Assembly (NCBI GenBank): GCA_052034115.1
Contig: JBPOIZ010000092.1
Coordinates: 1-25,679, forward strand
From: Lutibacillus sp052034115
GTDB lineage: Bacteria > Actinomycetota > Actinomycetes > Actinomycetales > Dermatophilaceae
Length of the DNA stretch: 25,679 nucleotides
Reading direction: 5' to 3'
Shown here: in pieces, positions 15,321 through 22,109 of the stretch
Layout of the letters: each line of letters starts with the position of its first letter
Position numbering within the stretch: position 1 is the stretch's first letter
The notes under the pieces: model-generated
Seen by the model: the letters and a program-made list of their open reading frames with translations, nothing else
Database searches by the model: none
What the model was told of the DNA's origin: nothing
Translations under genes and position numbers: made by a program

Positions 15321-16064
15321 TCACGCCCAGCGGTGCCGCGCCGACAGCGCCGCGAGCGCTGCCGGTCCCGCAGTCGAGGACCGCAACACGTGCGGCCCGA
15401 GCCGGACCGTCGTGCCGCCGATGGCGGACAGCTCGCTTAGTTCCGCCGGGCTGATCCCGCCCTCAGGTCCCACGACCAGGGCCACGTCACCGCGCGCCGG
15501 GAGCGCCACCGCGCCGATCGGCGTGTCGGCCTCCTCGTGGAGCACCAGGACGGCCGCGCAACCCCGCAGCCTCGACACCAGGGCCGGGCCGGTGACAACC
15601 GGCTCGACGCGTGGTCGCCATACCCGCCGGCTCTGCTTCGTGGCAGCGGTGACGACCGACTCCCATTTGGCCCGGGACTTCTCGGCCCGCTCTGCGCGCC
15701 ATTGGACGACGCTGCGGGCGGCCTGCCACGGCAGGATGGCATCGACACCGAGCTCGGTGGCCATCTCGACGGCCCGTTCGTCGCGCCCGTCCTTGGCCAA
15801 GGCCTGCACCAACAGGTATGCCGGCTGCGGCGCCGGCTCGGCGCCCAGCGCGAGGATGACCCCGGTCAGGGTGTCCCTGCCGACCGCGATCACCTCGACC
15901 AGGGCCCACCGCCCGCAGCCGTCGGCCAGCCGGAGCTGCTCACCGACCGAGGTCCGCCGGACGGCGACGGCATGACGCCCCTCGGAGCCGTCGAGCATGA
16001 GCTGCCCGCCGACCCGGGGCTCGCCCCACCCGGCCGCGTCGAGAAGGAACAGTGGCGTGCTCAC
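15321..16064 (-). CDS. rsmE: 16S rRNA (uracil-1498-N3)-methyltransferase RsmE
   Basis: Methylates U1498 of 16S rRNA. The 247-residue protein has an N-terminal PUA-like domain (EGRHAVAVRRTSVGEQLRLA) and a SPOUT knot domain with VVGPEGGISPAE and VRLGPHVLRSSTAGPAAL, which bind AdoMet. The start is GTG 16064, overlapping the dnaJ stop by 4 bp (GTGA), which marks it as the third gene of hrcA-dnaJ-rsmE. It converges with the GerMN protein gene, 22 bp apart. Confidence 0.96.
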   Translation of the reverse strand: MSTPLFLLDAAGWGEPRVGGQLMLDGSEGRHAVAVRRTSVGEQLRLADGCGRWALVEVIAVGRDTLTGVILALGAEPAPQPAYLLVQALAKDGRDERAVEMATELGVDAILPWQAARSVVQWRAERAEKSRAKWESVVTAATKQSRRVWRPRVEPVVTGPALVSRLRGCAAVLVLHEEADTPIGAVALPARGDVALVVGPEGGISPAELSELSAIGGTTVRLGPHVLRSSTAGPAALAALSARHRWA

Positions 16065-17182
16065 TTGGCCTTGAAGGCGTCGCGGAGTTTGCCGAGCAGA
16101 CCAGGGTTGACCGGCGCGAGCCGACCCTCCGGCCGCTCCTCGCCCCGCAACCGGGCCAGCTCCCGCAGCAGGTCCTGTTGCTCCGGCGTGAGCCGCTGCG
16201 GGGTCGCCACGACGGTGTGCACGATGAGGTCGCCGCGGCCCGAACCACGCAGGTGGGTGACCCCCAGGCTGCGCAGCGTCACCGTGTCCCCGGACTGGGT
16301 GCCGGCGGCCACGTCGAGATCCCTGGTGCCGTCGAAGGTGAGCAGGGGCAGCGTGGTGCCGAGCGCGGCCGCAGTCATCGGCACTTCGACCGTGCAATGC
16401 AGATCGTCGCCGCGGCGGGTGTAGGTGTCGTGCGGCTTGACGACGACCTCGACGTAGAGGTCCCCGGGCGGGCCGCCACCGGGGCCGACCTCACCCTCCC
16501 CGGCCAACTGGATCCGCGTGCCGGTGTCCACGCCGGCCGGCACCTTGATGGTCAGCGACCGGCGGGTCCGCACCCGCCCCTCGCCGGAACACTCGAAACA
16601 CGGATTGGCGATGACCGTGCCGTAGCCGTGGCAGGCGTGGCACGGGCGGGACGTGCGGATCTGCCCCATGAAGTGGTTCTGCACCTGCAGCACCTCACCA
16701 CGCCCCTGGCAGACGGTGCAGGGGCGCGTCCCGGTGCCCGGCTGGCAGCCGTCACCGTGACATGAGCCGCACACCACAGCGGTGTCGAGCGCGATGTCCT
16801 CGGTGGAGCCGAAGACGGCGTGCTGGAGTTCGACGGCCATCCGCACCAGGGCGTCCTGGCCGCGCTGCACCCGTTGGCGGGGCCCGCGAGTCGCCGCGCC
16901 GGCCCCGAAGAACGCGTCCATGACATCGCTGAAGGAGAAGCCGCTGCCGAAACCGCCGCCCATGGCGGACCCGAAGGGGTCACCCCCCATGTCGTAGGAC
17001 CGCTTCTTGTCCGGGTCGGACAGCACCTCGTAGGCCTGCGAGACCGCCTTGAACTGCTCCTCGGCGTCCTTTCCGGGGTTGACGTCGGGGTGCAGCTGGC
17101 GAGCGAGGCGTCGGTAGGCGCGCTTGATGTCCTCGGGGGCGGCGTCACGGGCCACGCCGAGGACCTCGTAGTAGTCGGTCAC
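16061..17182 (-). CDS. dnaJ: Chaperone DnaJ (hrcA-linked paralogue)
   Basis: The Hsp40 co-chaperone that stimulates DnaK. The 373-residue protein has the J domain at the N-terminus (TDYYEVLGVARDAAPEDIKR; HPD at 31-33), a Gly/Phe-rich linker (MGGGFGSGFSF), four zinc repeats of CxxCxGxG type (CGSCHGDG, CTVCQGRG, CHACHGYG, CFECSGEG) and the C-terminal substrate domain. Linked to hrcA rather than dnaK-grpE, it corresponds to the DnaJ2 form of actinobacteria. GTG 17182 gives the standard N-terminus and has AAGGA 5 bp before it. It lies 14 bp after hrcA and should be under CIRCE/HrcA control. Confidence 0.97.
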   Translation of the reverse strand: MTDYYEVLGVARDAAPEDIKRAYRRLARQLHPDVNPGKDAEEQFKAVSQAYEVLSDPDKKRSYDMGGDPFGSAMGGGFGSGFSFSDVMDAFFGAGAATRGPRQRVQRGQDALVRMAVELQHAVFGSTEDIALDTAVVCGSCHGDGCQPGTGTRPCTVCQGRGEVLQVQNHFMGQIRTSRPCHACHGYGTVIANPCFECSGEGRVRTRRSLTIKVPAGVDTGTRIQLAGEGEVGPGGGPPGDLYVEVVVKPHDTYTRRGDDLHCTVEVPMTAAALGTTLPLLTFDGTRDLDVAAGTQSGDTVTLRSLGVTHLRGSGRGDLIVHTVVATPQRLTPEQQDLLRELARLRGEERPEGRLAPVNPGLLGKLRDAFKAK

Positions 17183-17196
17183 GGTGTCCTTCTCGG

Positions 17197-18228
17197 TTAC
17201 GTGCTGAGAATCTCGGAGACGTATCGGGCAACAGTGCGGACCGCCGCCATCGTCCCGGGGTAGTCCATCCGGGTGGGACCGAGGACGCCGAGCCCGCCGA
17301 CGATGTCGGAGTGCGGGCCGTAGCCAGCGGTGACGACCGAGGTGCCGCGGAGGTTCTCGACCTCGTGTTCGCGCCCGATGCGCACGGCGAGGGTGTCTCG
17401 CTCGGCACCGAGGTGGGTGAGCAACCGCAACAGCACGACGTGTTCTTCCAGGGCGTCCAGCACCGGACCGATAGTGGTCGGGAAGTCCGCCGGGACCCGG
17501 GTGAGGTTGGCGGTGCCAGCGATGACGACCCGCTCCTCGCGCTGCTCGACCAGCAGCTCCCGCAGCGTCGCCGCGACGGTGTTGACCACAGCTCGATCCT
17601 CGACCGGGAAACACTCGGACAGGGTGCCCAGCCGACCCGCGGCGTCCGGGAACAGGCAGCCCCCCGCCTCGGCGTTGAGCAGCCCACGCAGCCGGGAGAT
17701 CAGCGCCTCGCCCTCGGCGCCGCCGAGGTCGCGGCCCCCGTCGACGATCCGCTGTTCGACGCGTCCCGAGCTGACGATGAGGACGAGCATGAGCCGGGCG
17801 CCGCCCAGCGGCACCAGCTCGATGTGCCGCACCGTCGAGCGGCCCAGCGAGGGATACTGCATGACCGCGACCTGGCGGGTCACCGAGGCGAGCAGGTGCA
17901 CCGTGCGGTCGACGACGTCATCGAGGTCGACGGCGCCAGCCAGAAACTCGGCAATGGCGGTGCGCTCGGCGCGACTGAGCGGCTTGACCTGGCTGAGCCG
18001 GTCGACGAACAGGCGATAGCCGGCGTCAGTCGGCACCCGTCCGGCCGAGGTGTGCGGCGCGTGGATCAGTCCTTCGTCCTCCAGGACCGCCATGTCGTTG
18101 CGCACGGTCGCCGCCGAGACGCCCAGAGCGTGCCGTTCGAGCAGCGCCTTGGACCCCACCGGCTCAGAGGTCTGGACGTAGTCCTGGACGATGGCTCGAA
18201 GGACCGCGAGCCGACGCTCCTCGCTCAT
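17197..18228 (-). CDS. hrcA: Heat-inducible transcription repressor HrcA
   Basis: The repressor that binds CIRCE elements and is kept active by the GroE chaperonin. The 343-residue protein has an N-terminal winged helix (ERRLAVLRAIVQDYVQTSEP, then VGSKALLERHALGVSAATVR) and a GAF-like dimerisation core. ATG 18228 is chosen over more upstream in-frame starts because GAGGAGG stands 5 nt before it and the sequence begins at the conserved helix. The CIRCE element 28 bp upstream makes it self-regulated. It leads the hrcA-dnaJ-rsmE operon. Confidence 0.97.
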   Translation of the reverse strand: MSEERRLAVLRAIVQDYVQTSEPVGSKALLERHALGVSAATVRNDMAVLEDEGLIHAPHTSAGRVPTDAGYRLFVDRLSQVKPLSRAERTAIAEFLAGAVDLDDVVDRTVHLLASVTRQVAVMQYPSLGRSTVRHIELVPLGGARLMLVLIVSSGRVEQRIVDGGRDLGGAEGEALISRLRGLLNAEAGGCLFPDAAGRLGTLSECFPVEDRAVVNTVAATLRELLVEQREERVVIAGTANLTRVPADFPTTIGPVLDALEEHVVLLRLLTHLGAERDTLAVRIGREHEVENLRGTSVVTAGYGPHSDIVGGLGVLGPTRMDYPGTMAAVRTVARYVSEILST

Positions 18229-18255
18229 CCGCACCTCCTCCAGACTCCACGCACG

Positions 18256-18282
18256 TTGGCACTCGGACACCGTGAGTGCCAA
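18256..18282. promoter_or_regulatory. CIRCE operator of hrcA
   Basis: TTGGCACTC-N9-GAGTGCCAA is a perfect 9-bp inverted repeat with the standard 9-bp spacer. On the minus strand TAGACT (18282-18287), a likely -10 hexamer, abuts it, so HrcA would block the hrcA promoter. The divergent gene at 18355 has its -10 about 60 bp away and is probably not controlled by it. Confidence 0.95.
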
Positions 18283-18342
18283 GTCTAGGGCCTGACGGGG
18301 GATCGTCCGCCGTGTCGCGAAGCACGAGCGAGCTGCCCGCCA

Positions 18343-18348
18343 TACCGT
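18343..18348 (+). promoter_or_regulatory. -10 hexamer TACCGT of the DUF3097 gene
   Basis: TACCGT, in the word CATACCGT, lies 6 nt before GTG 18355. Same arrangement as at 589 and at the leuA leader peptide. Confidence 0.5.
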
Positions 18349-18354
18349 GACGGG

Positions 18355-19236
18355 GTGGCAACGACCTCGGACCGGTATGGCGGTGATGTCCTGGCGACGA
18401 ATTGGCGTCGGCGGGGCCCTCGGTCAGTGCCGGTGCCCGCCGAGCCGGGCCTCGTCGTCGAGGAGGTCGAGACCGGTTGGTGCGGCGCGGTCGTCGCGGT
18501 CGAGAAGGCCGGCGGAGTCCACGTCGTGCATCTGGAGGACCGGCGCGGCCGGGTGCGCGGCTTCCCCATCGGGCCAGGCTTCCTCATCGACGGCGCCCCG
18601 GTCATCCTCACCCCGCCCCAGGTCGGTGCCCGGGCCGCCCTGGTCGAGGCCAGAGCGGCTGGTTCGCGCACGGCGAGCGGGTCGTATGCCGTTGCGGGCC
18701 GTCGGGCCAGCGTGGCCAAGGGCTCGCGGATCTACGTCGAGGGGCGCCACGACGCCGAGCTCGTCGAGAAGGTGTGGGGTGACGATCTCCGGGTGGAGGG
18801 GGTCGTGGTCGAGCTGCTCGATGGGGTGGACGACCTCACCGCCGCCATCGAGGCGTTCGGGCCCGGCCCCGATCGACGGCTGGGGGTCCTGGTCGACCAC
18901 CTCGTGCCGGGCTCGAAGGAGACCCGCATCGTCGAGCGGGTCAGGGCCCGGAAGGAATGGCGCCAGCACGTGCTGGTCGTGGGTCACCCGTTCGTCGACG
19001 TCTGGCAGTCGGTGCGGCCCGAACGGCTCGGCTGGACCGCCTGGCCGCGGGTCCCCCGTCACACCGAGTGGAAGCACGGGATCTGCGCGGCTGCGGGATG
19101 GCCGCACGCGACCCAGACCGATCTCGCCCTCGCGTGGAAACGGATCCTGGGCTCGGTCAGTTCGTATGCTGACCTTGAGCCCAGCCTGCTCGGCCGGGTC
19201 GAGGAGCTCATCGACTTCGTCACCGCGCCGAGCTGA
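18355..19236 (+). CDS. DUF3097 family protein
   Basis: A 293-residue protein of the actinobacterial DUF3097 family, recognised by its DRYGGDVLATNWRRRGPRS start, VPAEPGLVVEEVETGWCGAV, and the conserved KGSRIYVEGRHDAELVEKVW segment. That last segment resembles a TOPRIM-like acidic motif (EGRHDAE), and VLVDHLVPGSKE could be the second acidic motif. A nuclease or nucleic-acid role is therefore possible, but this is inference and the family has no settled function. It lies opposite hrcA. GTG 18355 is supported by the -10 hexamer 6 nt before it. The gene ends 32 bp before the DUF4870 gene. Confidence 0.88.
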   Translation: MATTSDRYGGDVLATNWRRRGPRSVPVPAEPGLVVEEVETGWCGAVVAVEKAGGVHVVHLEDRRGRVRGFPIGPGFLIDGAPVILTPPQVGARAALVEARAAGSRTASGSYAVAGRRASVAKGSRIYVEGRHDAELVEKVWGDDLRVEGVVVELLDGVDDLTAAIEAFGPGPDRRLGVLVDHLVPGSKETRIVERVRARKEWRQHVLVVGHPFVDVWQSVRPERLGWTAWPRVPRHTEWKHGICAAAGWPHATQTDLALAWKRILGSVSSYADLEPSLLGRVEELIDFVTAPS

Positions 19237-19268
19237 CCGCCCTACCCGCCCGACGAGGAGTCTGCGAC

Positions 19269-19655
19269 ATGTCGACCATCCCCCCAGCCCCTCAGGACCC
19301 CGCCGGCTGGCCCCAGCAACCCCCCGGGGCCGTCTCGGAATCCGACGCGAAGATGTGGGCCCTGGGCGCACACCTCGGCGGCTTCCTGCTGTCCTGGGTG
19401 GTGCCGCTGGTGATCTACCTGGTCTACCGGGACCGCAGCCCGTTCATCCGGCAGCACGCGGCCGAAGCCCTGAACTTCCAGATCGCCTTGTTCGTCGCGT
19501 ATGTCGTGTCGGTGCTGCTCATGGTGGTGCTCGTCGGTTTCTTCACCTTCGCCGCGACCGCCGTGCTCTCGCTGATCTTCGCGATCATGGCCTCGGTGGC
19601 CGCCGCCAACGGTCAGCCGTACCGCTACCCGCTGACCCTGCGCATCATCAGCTGA
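19269..19655 (+). CDS. DUF4870 small membrane protein
   Basis: A 128-residue protein with a Pro/Gln-rich N-terminal tail (APQDPAGWPQQPPG), then three hydrophobic segments (about 32-51, 69-92 and 92-112). The family signature MWALGAHLGGFLLSWVVPLV is present, followed by DRSPFIRQHAAEALNFQ. These proteins are widespread membrane proteins of unknown role, with the tail probably cytoplasmic. GAGGAG lies about 8 nt before the ATG. It follows the DUF3097 gene by 32 bp, and its last 8 bp overlap the 3' end of hemW on the other strand. Confidence 0.9.
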   Translation: MSTIPPAPQDPAGWPQQPPGAVSESDAKMWALGAHLGGFLLSWVVPLVIYLVYRDRSPFIRQHAAEALNFQIALFVAYVVSVLLMVVLVGFFTFAATAVLSLIFAIMASVAAANGQPYRYPLTLRIIS

Positions 19656-20865
19656 GCAGCCGTCGCACGACCAGATCGGCGAGCAGGCGACCGCGTCGGG
19701 TGAGCACCAGTCGACCGCTGCGCAGCTCGGCTCCCGGATCGAGCAGCCCGTCGGCGATCAACCCGGCGACAGCGGCGCGGCCTTCGGGTCGCAGGCTTGC
19801 GGTGGCCAGGCCCTCGGCCAGCCGCACGGTCAGCAGAACGTGCTCGGCATACCGCTGGTCGTCGGTGAGGCTCTCCCGCCCCGCGGCGGGCGATTGGCCC
19901 AGCGCCAGGCGTCGGGTGTAGTCGCCCGGATGGCGGACGTTCCACCATCGGACCGCGCCGACATGGCTATGCGCACCAGGCCCGACGCCCCACCAGGAGT
20001 GGGTGCGCCAGTAGCCGAGGTTGTGCCGGCAGGCGTCCGGGGGCGTGCGGGCCCAGTTGCTGACCTCGTACCAGTCGTAACCCCGATCGGCGAGCATCTC
20101 GTCGGCCAGCTCGTACTTGTCGGCCAGGTCGTCCTCGTCGGTCGGCAGCAGCTCACCCCGGCGCACCTGGGCCGCCATCCGGGTGCCCTCCTCGACCACC
20201 AGGGCGTACGCAGAGATGTGGTCCGGTTCGAGGTGGAGGGCCGCCTCGAGGCTGGTACGCCAATCGGCGACCCGCTCCCCCGGCGTGCCGTAGATCAGAT
20301 CCAGACTCACCCGTAACTCCGCGGCTCGGGCGGCCGCCACGGCACGGGCCACGTTGGCCGGGTCGTGGGTCCGGTCGAGGGTCGCCAGGACGTGTGGCAC
20401 GGCCGACTGCATTCCGAGGCTCAGCCGCGTCACACCGCCGGCGGCCAACTCGGCGGCCACCTCGTGCGAGACGGTGTCCGGATTCGCTTCGACAGTCACC
20501 TCCGCGTTCGGTTCGAGGCCGAACCGATCCCGTATGCCGGCCAGGATGGCCCTCAGATGCGCCGCCGGCAGCACCGTGGGAGTGCCCCCACCGATGAACA
20601 CTGTGGCCGCCGGTGGCCCCCCGGAGAGCACCCGACGTGCCAAATCCAGCTCGGCGACCACCGAGTCGGCATACCGGATCGGGTCGACAGCCGAGCCGAG
20701 ATCACCCGGCGCGTAGGTGTTGAAGTCGCAGTATCCGCACCGGACGGCGCAGAAGGGGACATGGACGTAGATGCCCAGGGGCGCGTGTGCCGCGCGAGCG
20801 AGGGTCTCGGGCGCCAGTGCGCCGTCGGGTGGCGGCGGGTCGCCCTGGGGCAGAGCCGAGGGCAT
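19648..20865 (-). CDS. hemW: Heme chaperone HemW (radical SAM)
   Basis: A radical-SAM protein that carries heme to respiratory enzymes; formerly misnamed coproporphyrinogen III oxidase. The 405-residue protein has the Cys39-Cys43-Cys46 iron-sulfur motif CAVRCGYCDF preceded by GIYVHVPF, then FIGGGTPTVL, VEANPDTVSHEVA and SLGMQSAVPHVLATLDRTHD. A C-terminal HemW domain (HNLGYWRTHSWWGVGPGAHS) follows. The MOSC gene ends only 3 bp upstream on the same strand, so the two are probably co-transcribed. The first 20 residues are proline-rich; the exact start is slightly uncertain. Confidence 0.95.
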   Translation of the reverse strand: MPSALPQGDPPPPDGALAPETLARAAHAPLGIYVHVPFCAVRCGYCDFNTYAPGDLGSAVDPIRYADSVVAELDLARRVLSGGPPAATVFIGGGTPTVLPAAHLRAILAGIRDRFGLEPNAEVTVEANPDTVSHEVAAELAAGGVTRLSLGMQSAVPHVLATLDRTHDPANVARAVAAARAAELRVSLDLIYGTPGERVADWRTSLEAALHLEPDHISAYALVVEEGTRMAAQVRRGELLPTDEDDLADKYELADEMLADRGYDWYEVSNWARTPPDACRHNLGYWRTHSWWGVGPGAHSHVGAVRWWNVRHPGDYTRRLALGQSPAAGRESLTDDQRYAEHVLLTVRLAEGLATASLRPEGRAAVAGLIADGLLDPGAELRSGRLVLTRRGRLLADLVVRRLLS

Positions 20866-20868
20866 GGG

Positions 20869-21438
20869 TCAGGACGCCTCGCGCCCGAAGACCTGTCGGA
20901 TCGTCGGCTGGGCCGCATCGCTGGACAGCACCGTGACCCTCGCCCCAGCCGCGATGGCGCCGGGGCGCGGGACGGCCAGGTAGGCGCCCGGGCGGCCTCG
21001 CTCGGTGTACCGCGCGACCCACCCCTGCTCCCGCATCCACCGGGCGAACGTGCCACACGGACTACGGGGCTCGGTGACTTCGACGACGACGTGGTGCGGG
21101 TCGGCGGGATCGCCGAGGAGCCAGCGTTCGCCGATCCGGGCTTCGTCCACCTCCAGACCAGCGATGGTCAGGTTCTCCCCGAACGCCCCATCGGGCAGCG
21201 CGCGCCCCAGGTGGTCGGACCACCAGGCCAACTCGGTGGCGCTGACGGCATAGAGCGCCTTTGTCGGGCCACCGTGCCAGCGGCGGTCGATCTGGGTGTC
21301 GCCGTCGAGCCCGAGCTCGGTGACCCTGACGACGCCGTTGATCGGCCGCTTGTCGATCGCCGTCTGACGCCCCGTCGGGCCGTCGGCGGTCAGGCCCGTG
21401 ACGCGTGAGACCGATCGGACCGTGGCGGGCGCTGTCAT
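20869..21438 (-). CDS. MOSC domain protein (YiiM-like)
   Basis: A 189-residue protein with the MOSC fold of the molybdenum cofactor sulfurase C-terminal domain. Family segments are RPINGVVRVTELGLDGDTQI, RRWHGGPTKALYA, FGENLTIAGL and the conserved Cys in PRSPCGTFARWM. YiiM-type proteins reduce N-hydroxylated compounds using a Mo cofactor bound through such a Cys; the substrate here is unknown. ATG 21438 is chosen because CATACT stands 7 nt before it and the domain begins soon after; earlier in-frame codons belong to non-coding DNA. It appears to form an operon with hemW. Confidence 0.9.
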   Translation of the reverse strand: MTAPATVRSVSRVTGLTADGPTGRQTAIDKRPINGVVRVTELGLDGDTQIDRRWHGGPTKALYAVSATELAWWSDHLGRALPDGAFGENLTIAGLEVDEARIGERWLLGDPADPHHVVVEVTEPRSPCGTFARWMREQGWVARYTERGRPGAYLAVPRPGAIAAGARVTVLSSDAAQPTIRQVFGREAS

Positions 21439-21445
21439 GACCCGG

Positions 21446-21451
21446 AGTATG
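21446..21451 (-). promoter_or_regulatory. -10 hexamer CATACT of the MOSC-hemW operon
   Basis: Minus-strand CATACT is 7 nt before the ATG of the MOSC gene, matching the leaderless geometry. No ribosome-binding site is visible. Confidence 0.4.
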
Positions 21452-21531
21452 CCGGACCCGCCTGACCGACGCGGAGCCACGACCTGGACCACCCGTCCGC
21501 CATACGGACAGCACAAGCGCCCCGTGGGGCC

Positions 21532-21609
21532 TCAGTCGCCGCACTCGTCACAGCCGCGCGGCGTGTCGCGCACGACGCGCCGCAGGCCCTTGAAGTGGCG
21601 GACACCCAT
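21532..21609 (-). CDS. Possible 25-aa microprotein with a CxxC motif
   Basis: ATG-initiated frame reading MGVRHFKGLRRVVRDTP and then RGCDECGD. From the ATG on, nearly all third positions are G or C (22 of 24 sense codons after Met), whereas the same frame just upstream uses codons such as TTT, CTA and CGA, so the coding signal starts at the ATG. It is basic with a Cys pair. A weak purine run (GGGGAA) precedes the start, and a small GC hairpin lies just past the stop. No homologue is recognised. It stands alone between lepA and the MOSC gene. Confidence 0.35.
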   Translation of the reverse strand: MGVRHFKGLRRVVRDTPRGCDECGD

Positions 21610-21762
21610 TTCCCCGAAAGGGTTGCGAGGCGGTCGAAGGCCACGTAGAAATGTCCTTACCGCAACCGGTTCGCCGGCAGCGGGACAGTCGGAAAACGAG
21701 GTCTGACCTGCGGGTTTACCTGCGGGAGCACCCCCGGGTGCGACGACCAGCGACCGGCCGTC

Positions 21763-21960
21763 GGCAGACCGCCTTCGGGCGGAACGCCACCCGGCAGACC
21801 GCCTTCGGGCGGGACGCCACGGCAGACCGCCTTCGGGCGGAACGCCACCCGGCAGACCGCCTTCGGGCGAGATGCCAGGTGCCCGGCCCTCGGGCCGAGC
21901 ACCATGATCGGTGTCAGCGCCGATCACCCGCGGACGGCCTTCGGGCCGAACGCAACCGGT
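21763..21960. repeat. Array of six UUCG/CUCG-capped hairpin units, about 30 bp each
   Basis: Four units in direct tandem (21763-21792, 21793-21820, 21821-21850, 21851-21880) begin GGCAGA and continue CCGCC-TTCG-GGCGG, then (A/G)ACGCCAC. Two diverged units follow, near 21881-21900 and at 21931-21960. Unit 2 is 28 bp and the other clear ones are 30. Each can fold into a short stem closed by a stable C(UUCG)G or CTCG loop. In the last two units the stem is CGGCC/GGCCG instead of CCGCC/GGCGG, so both strands of the stem changed together and pairing is kept. In unit 4 the outer pair is lost. It lies downstream of lepA, beyond its likely terminator. Confidence 0.85.
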
Positions 21961-21977
21961 CGGGCTTACCTGACCGA

Positions 21978-22012
21978 GAGGGCCCGGGCGACTCATACTC
22001 ACCCGGGCCCTC
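21978..22012. terminator. Bidirectional-type hairpin terminator after lepA
   Basis: GAGGGCCCGGG (21978-21988) and CCCGGGCCCTC (22002-22012) form a perfect 11-bp stem with a 13-nt loop, about 100 bp past the lepA stop. There is no long T-run, as is common for actinobacterial terminators. Confidence 0.7.
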
Positions 22013-22109
22013 ACCTTTGTGGGGACCGGGTGGCCAGACCGCTCGCAACCCGGCAGTCGGCGTCTGCGTCGCGCGCCGTTTCCGGTCACGTCGCAGGCCT
22101 TCTCAGCAG

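Larger units (their letters stand above)
21610..22109. other. 500-bp intergenic region between lepA and the MOSC side
   Basis: No convincing gene in either direction. Open frames through it are low-complexity translations of the repeat at 21763-21960. It holds that hairpin array, the inverted-repeat terminator at 21978-22012, and about 95 bp of unremarkable sequence before the lepA stop. Confidence 0.7.

Noticed and set aside
21763..21960. CRISPR array
   Set aside because: Units are contiguous with no variable spacers, are self-complementary, and no cas gene is near.
21657..22089. Open frames with PPEGG-like or QTAFG-like repeats
   Set aside because: They are translations of the hairpin repeat in several frames on both strands. 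The stem covariation shows that nucleic-acid structure, not peptide sequence, is kept.
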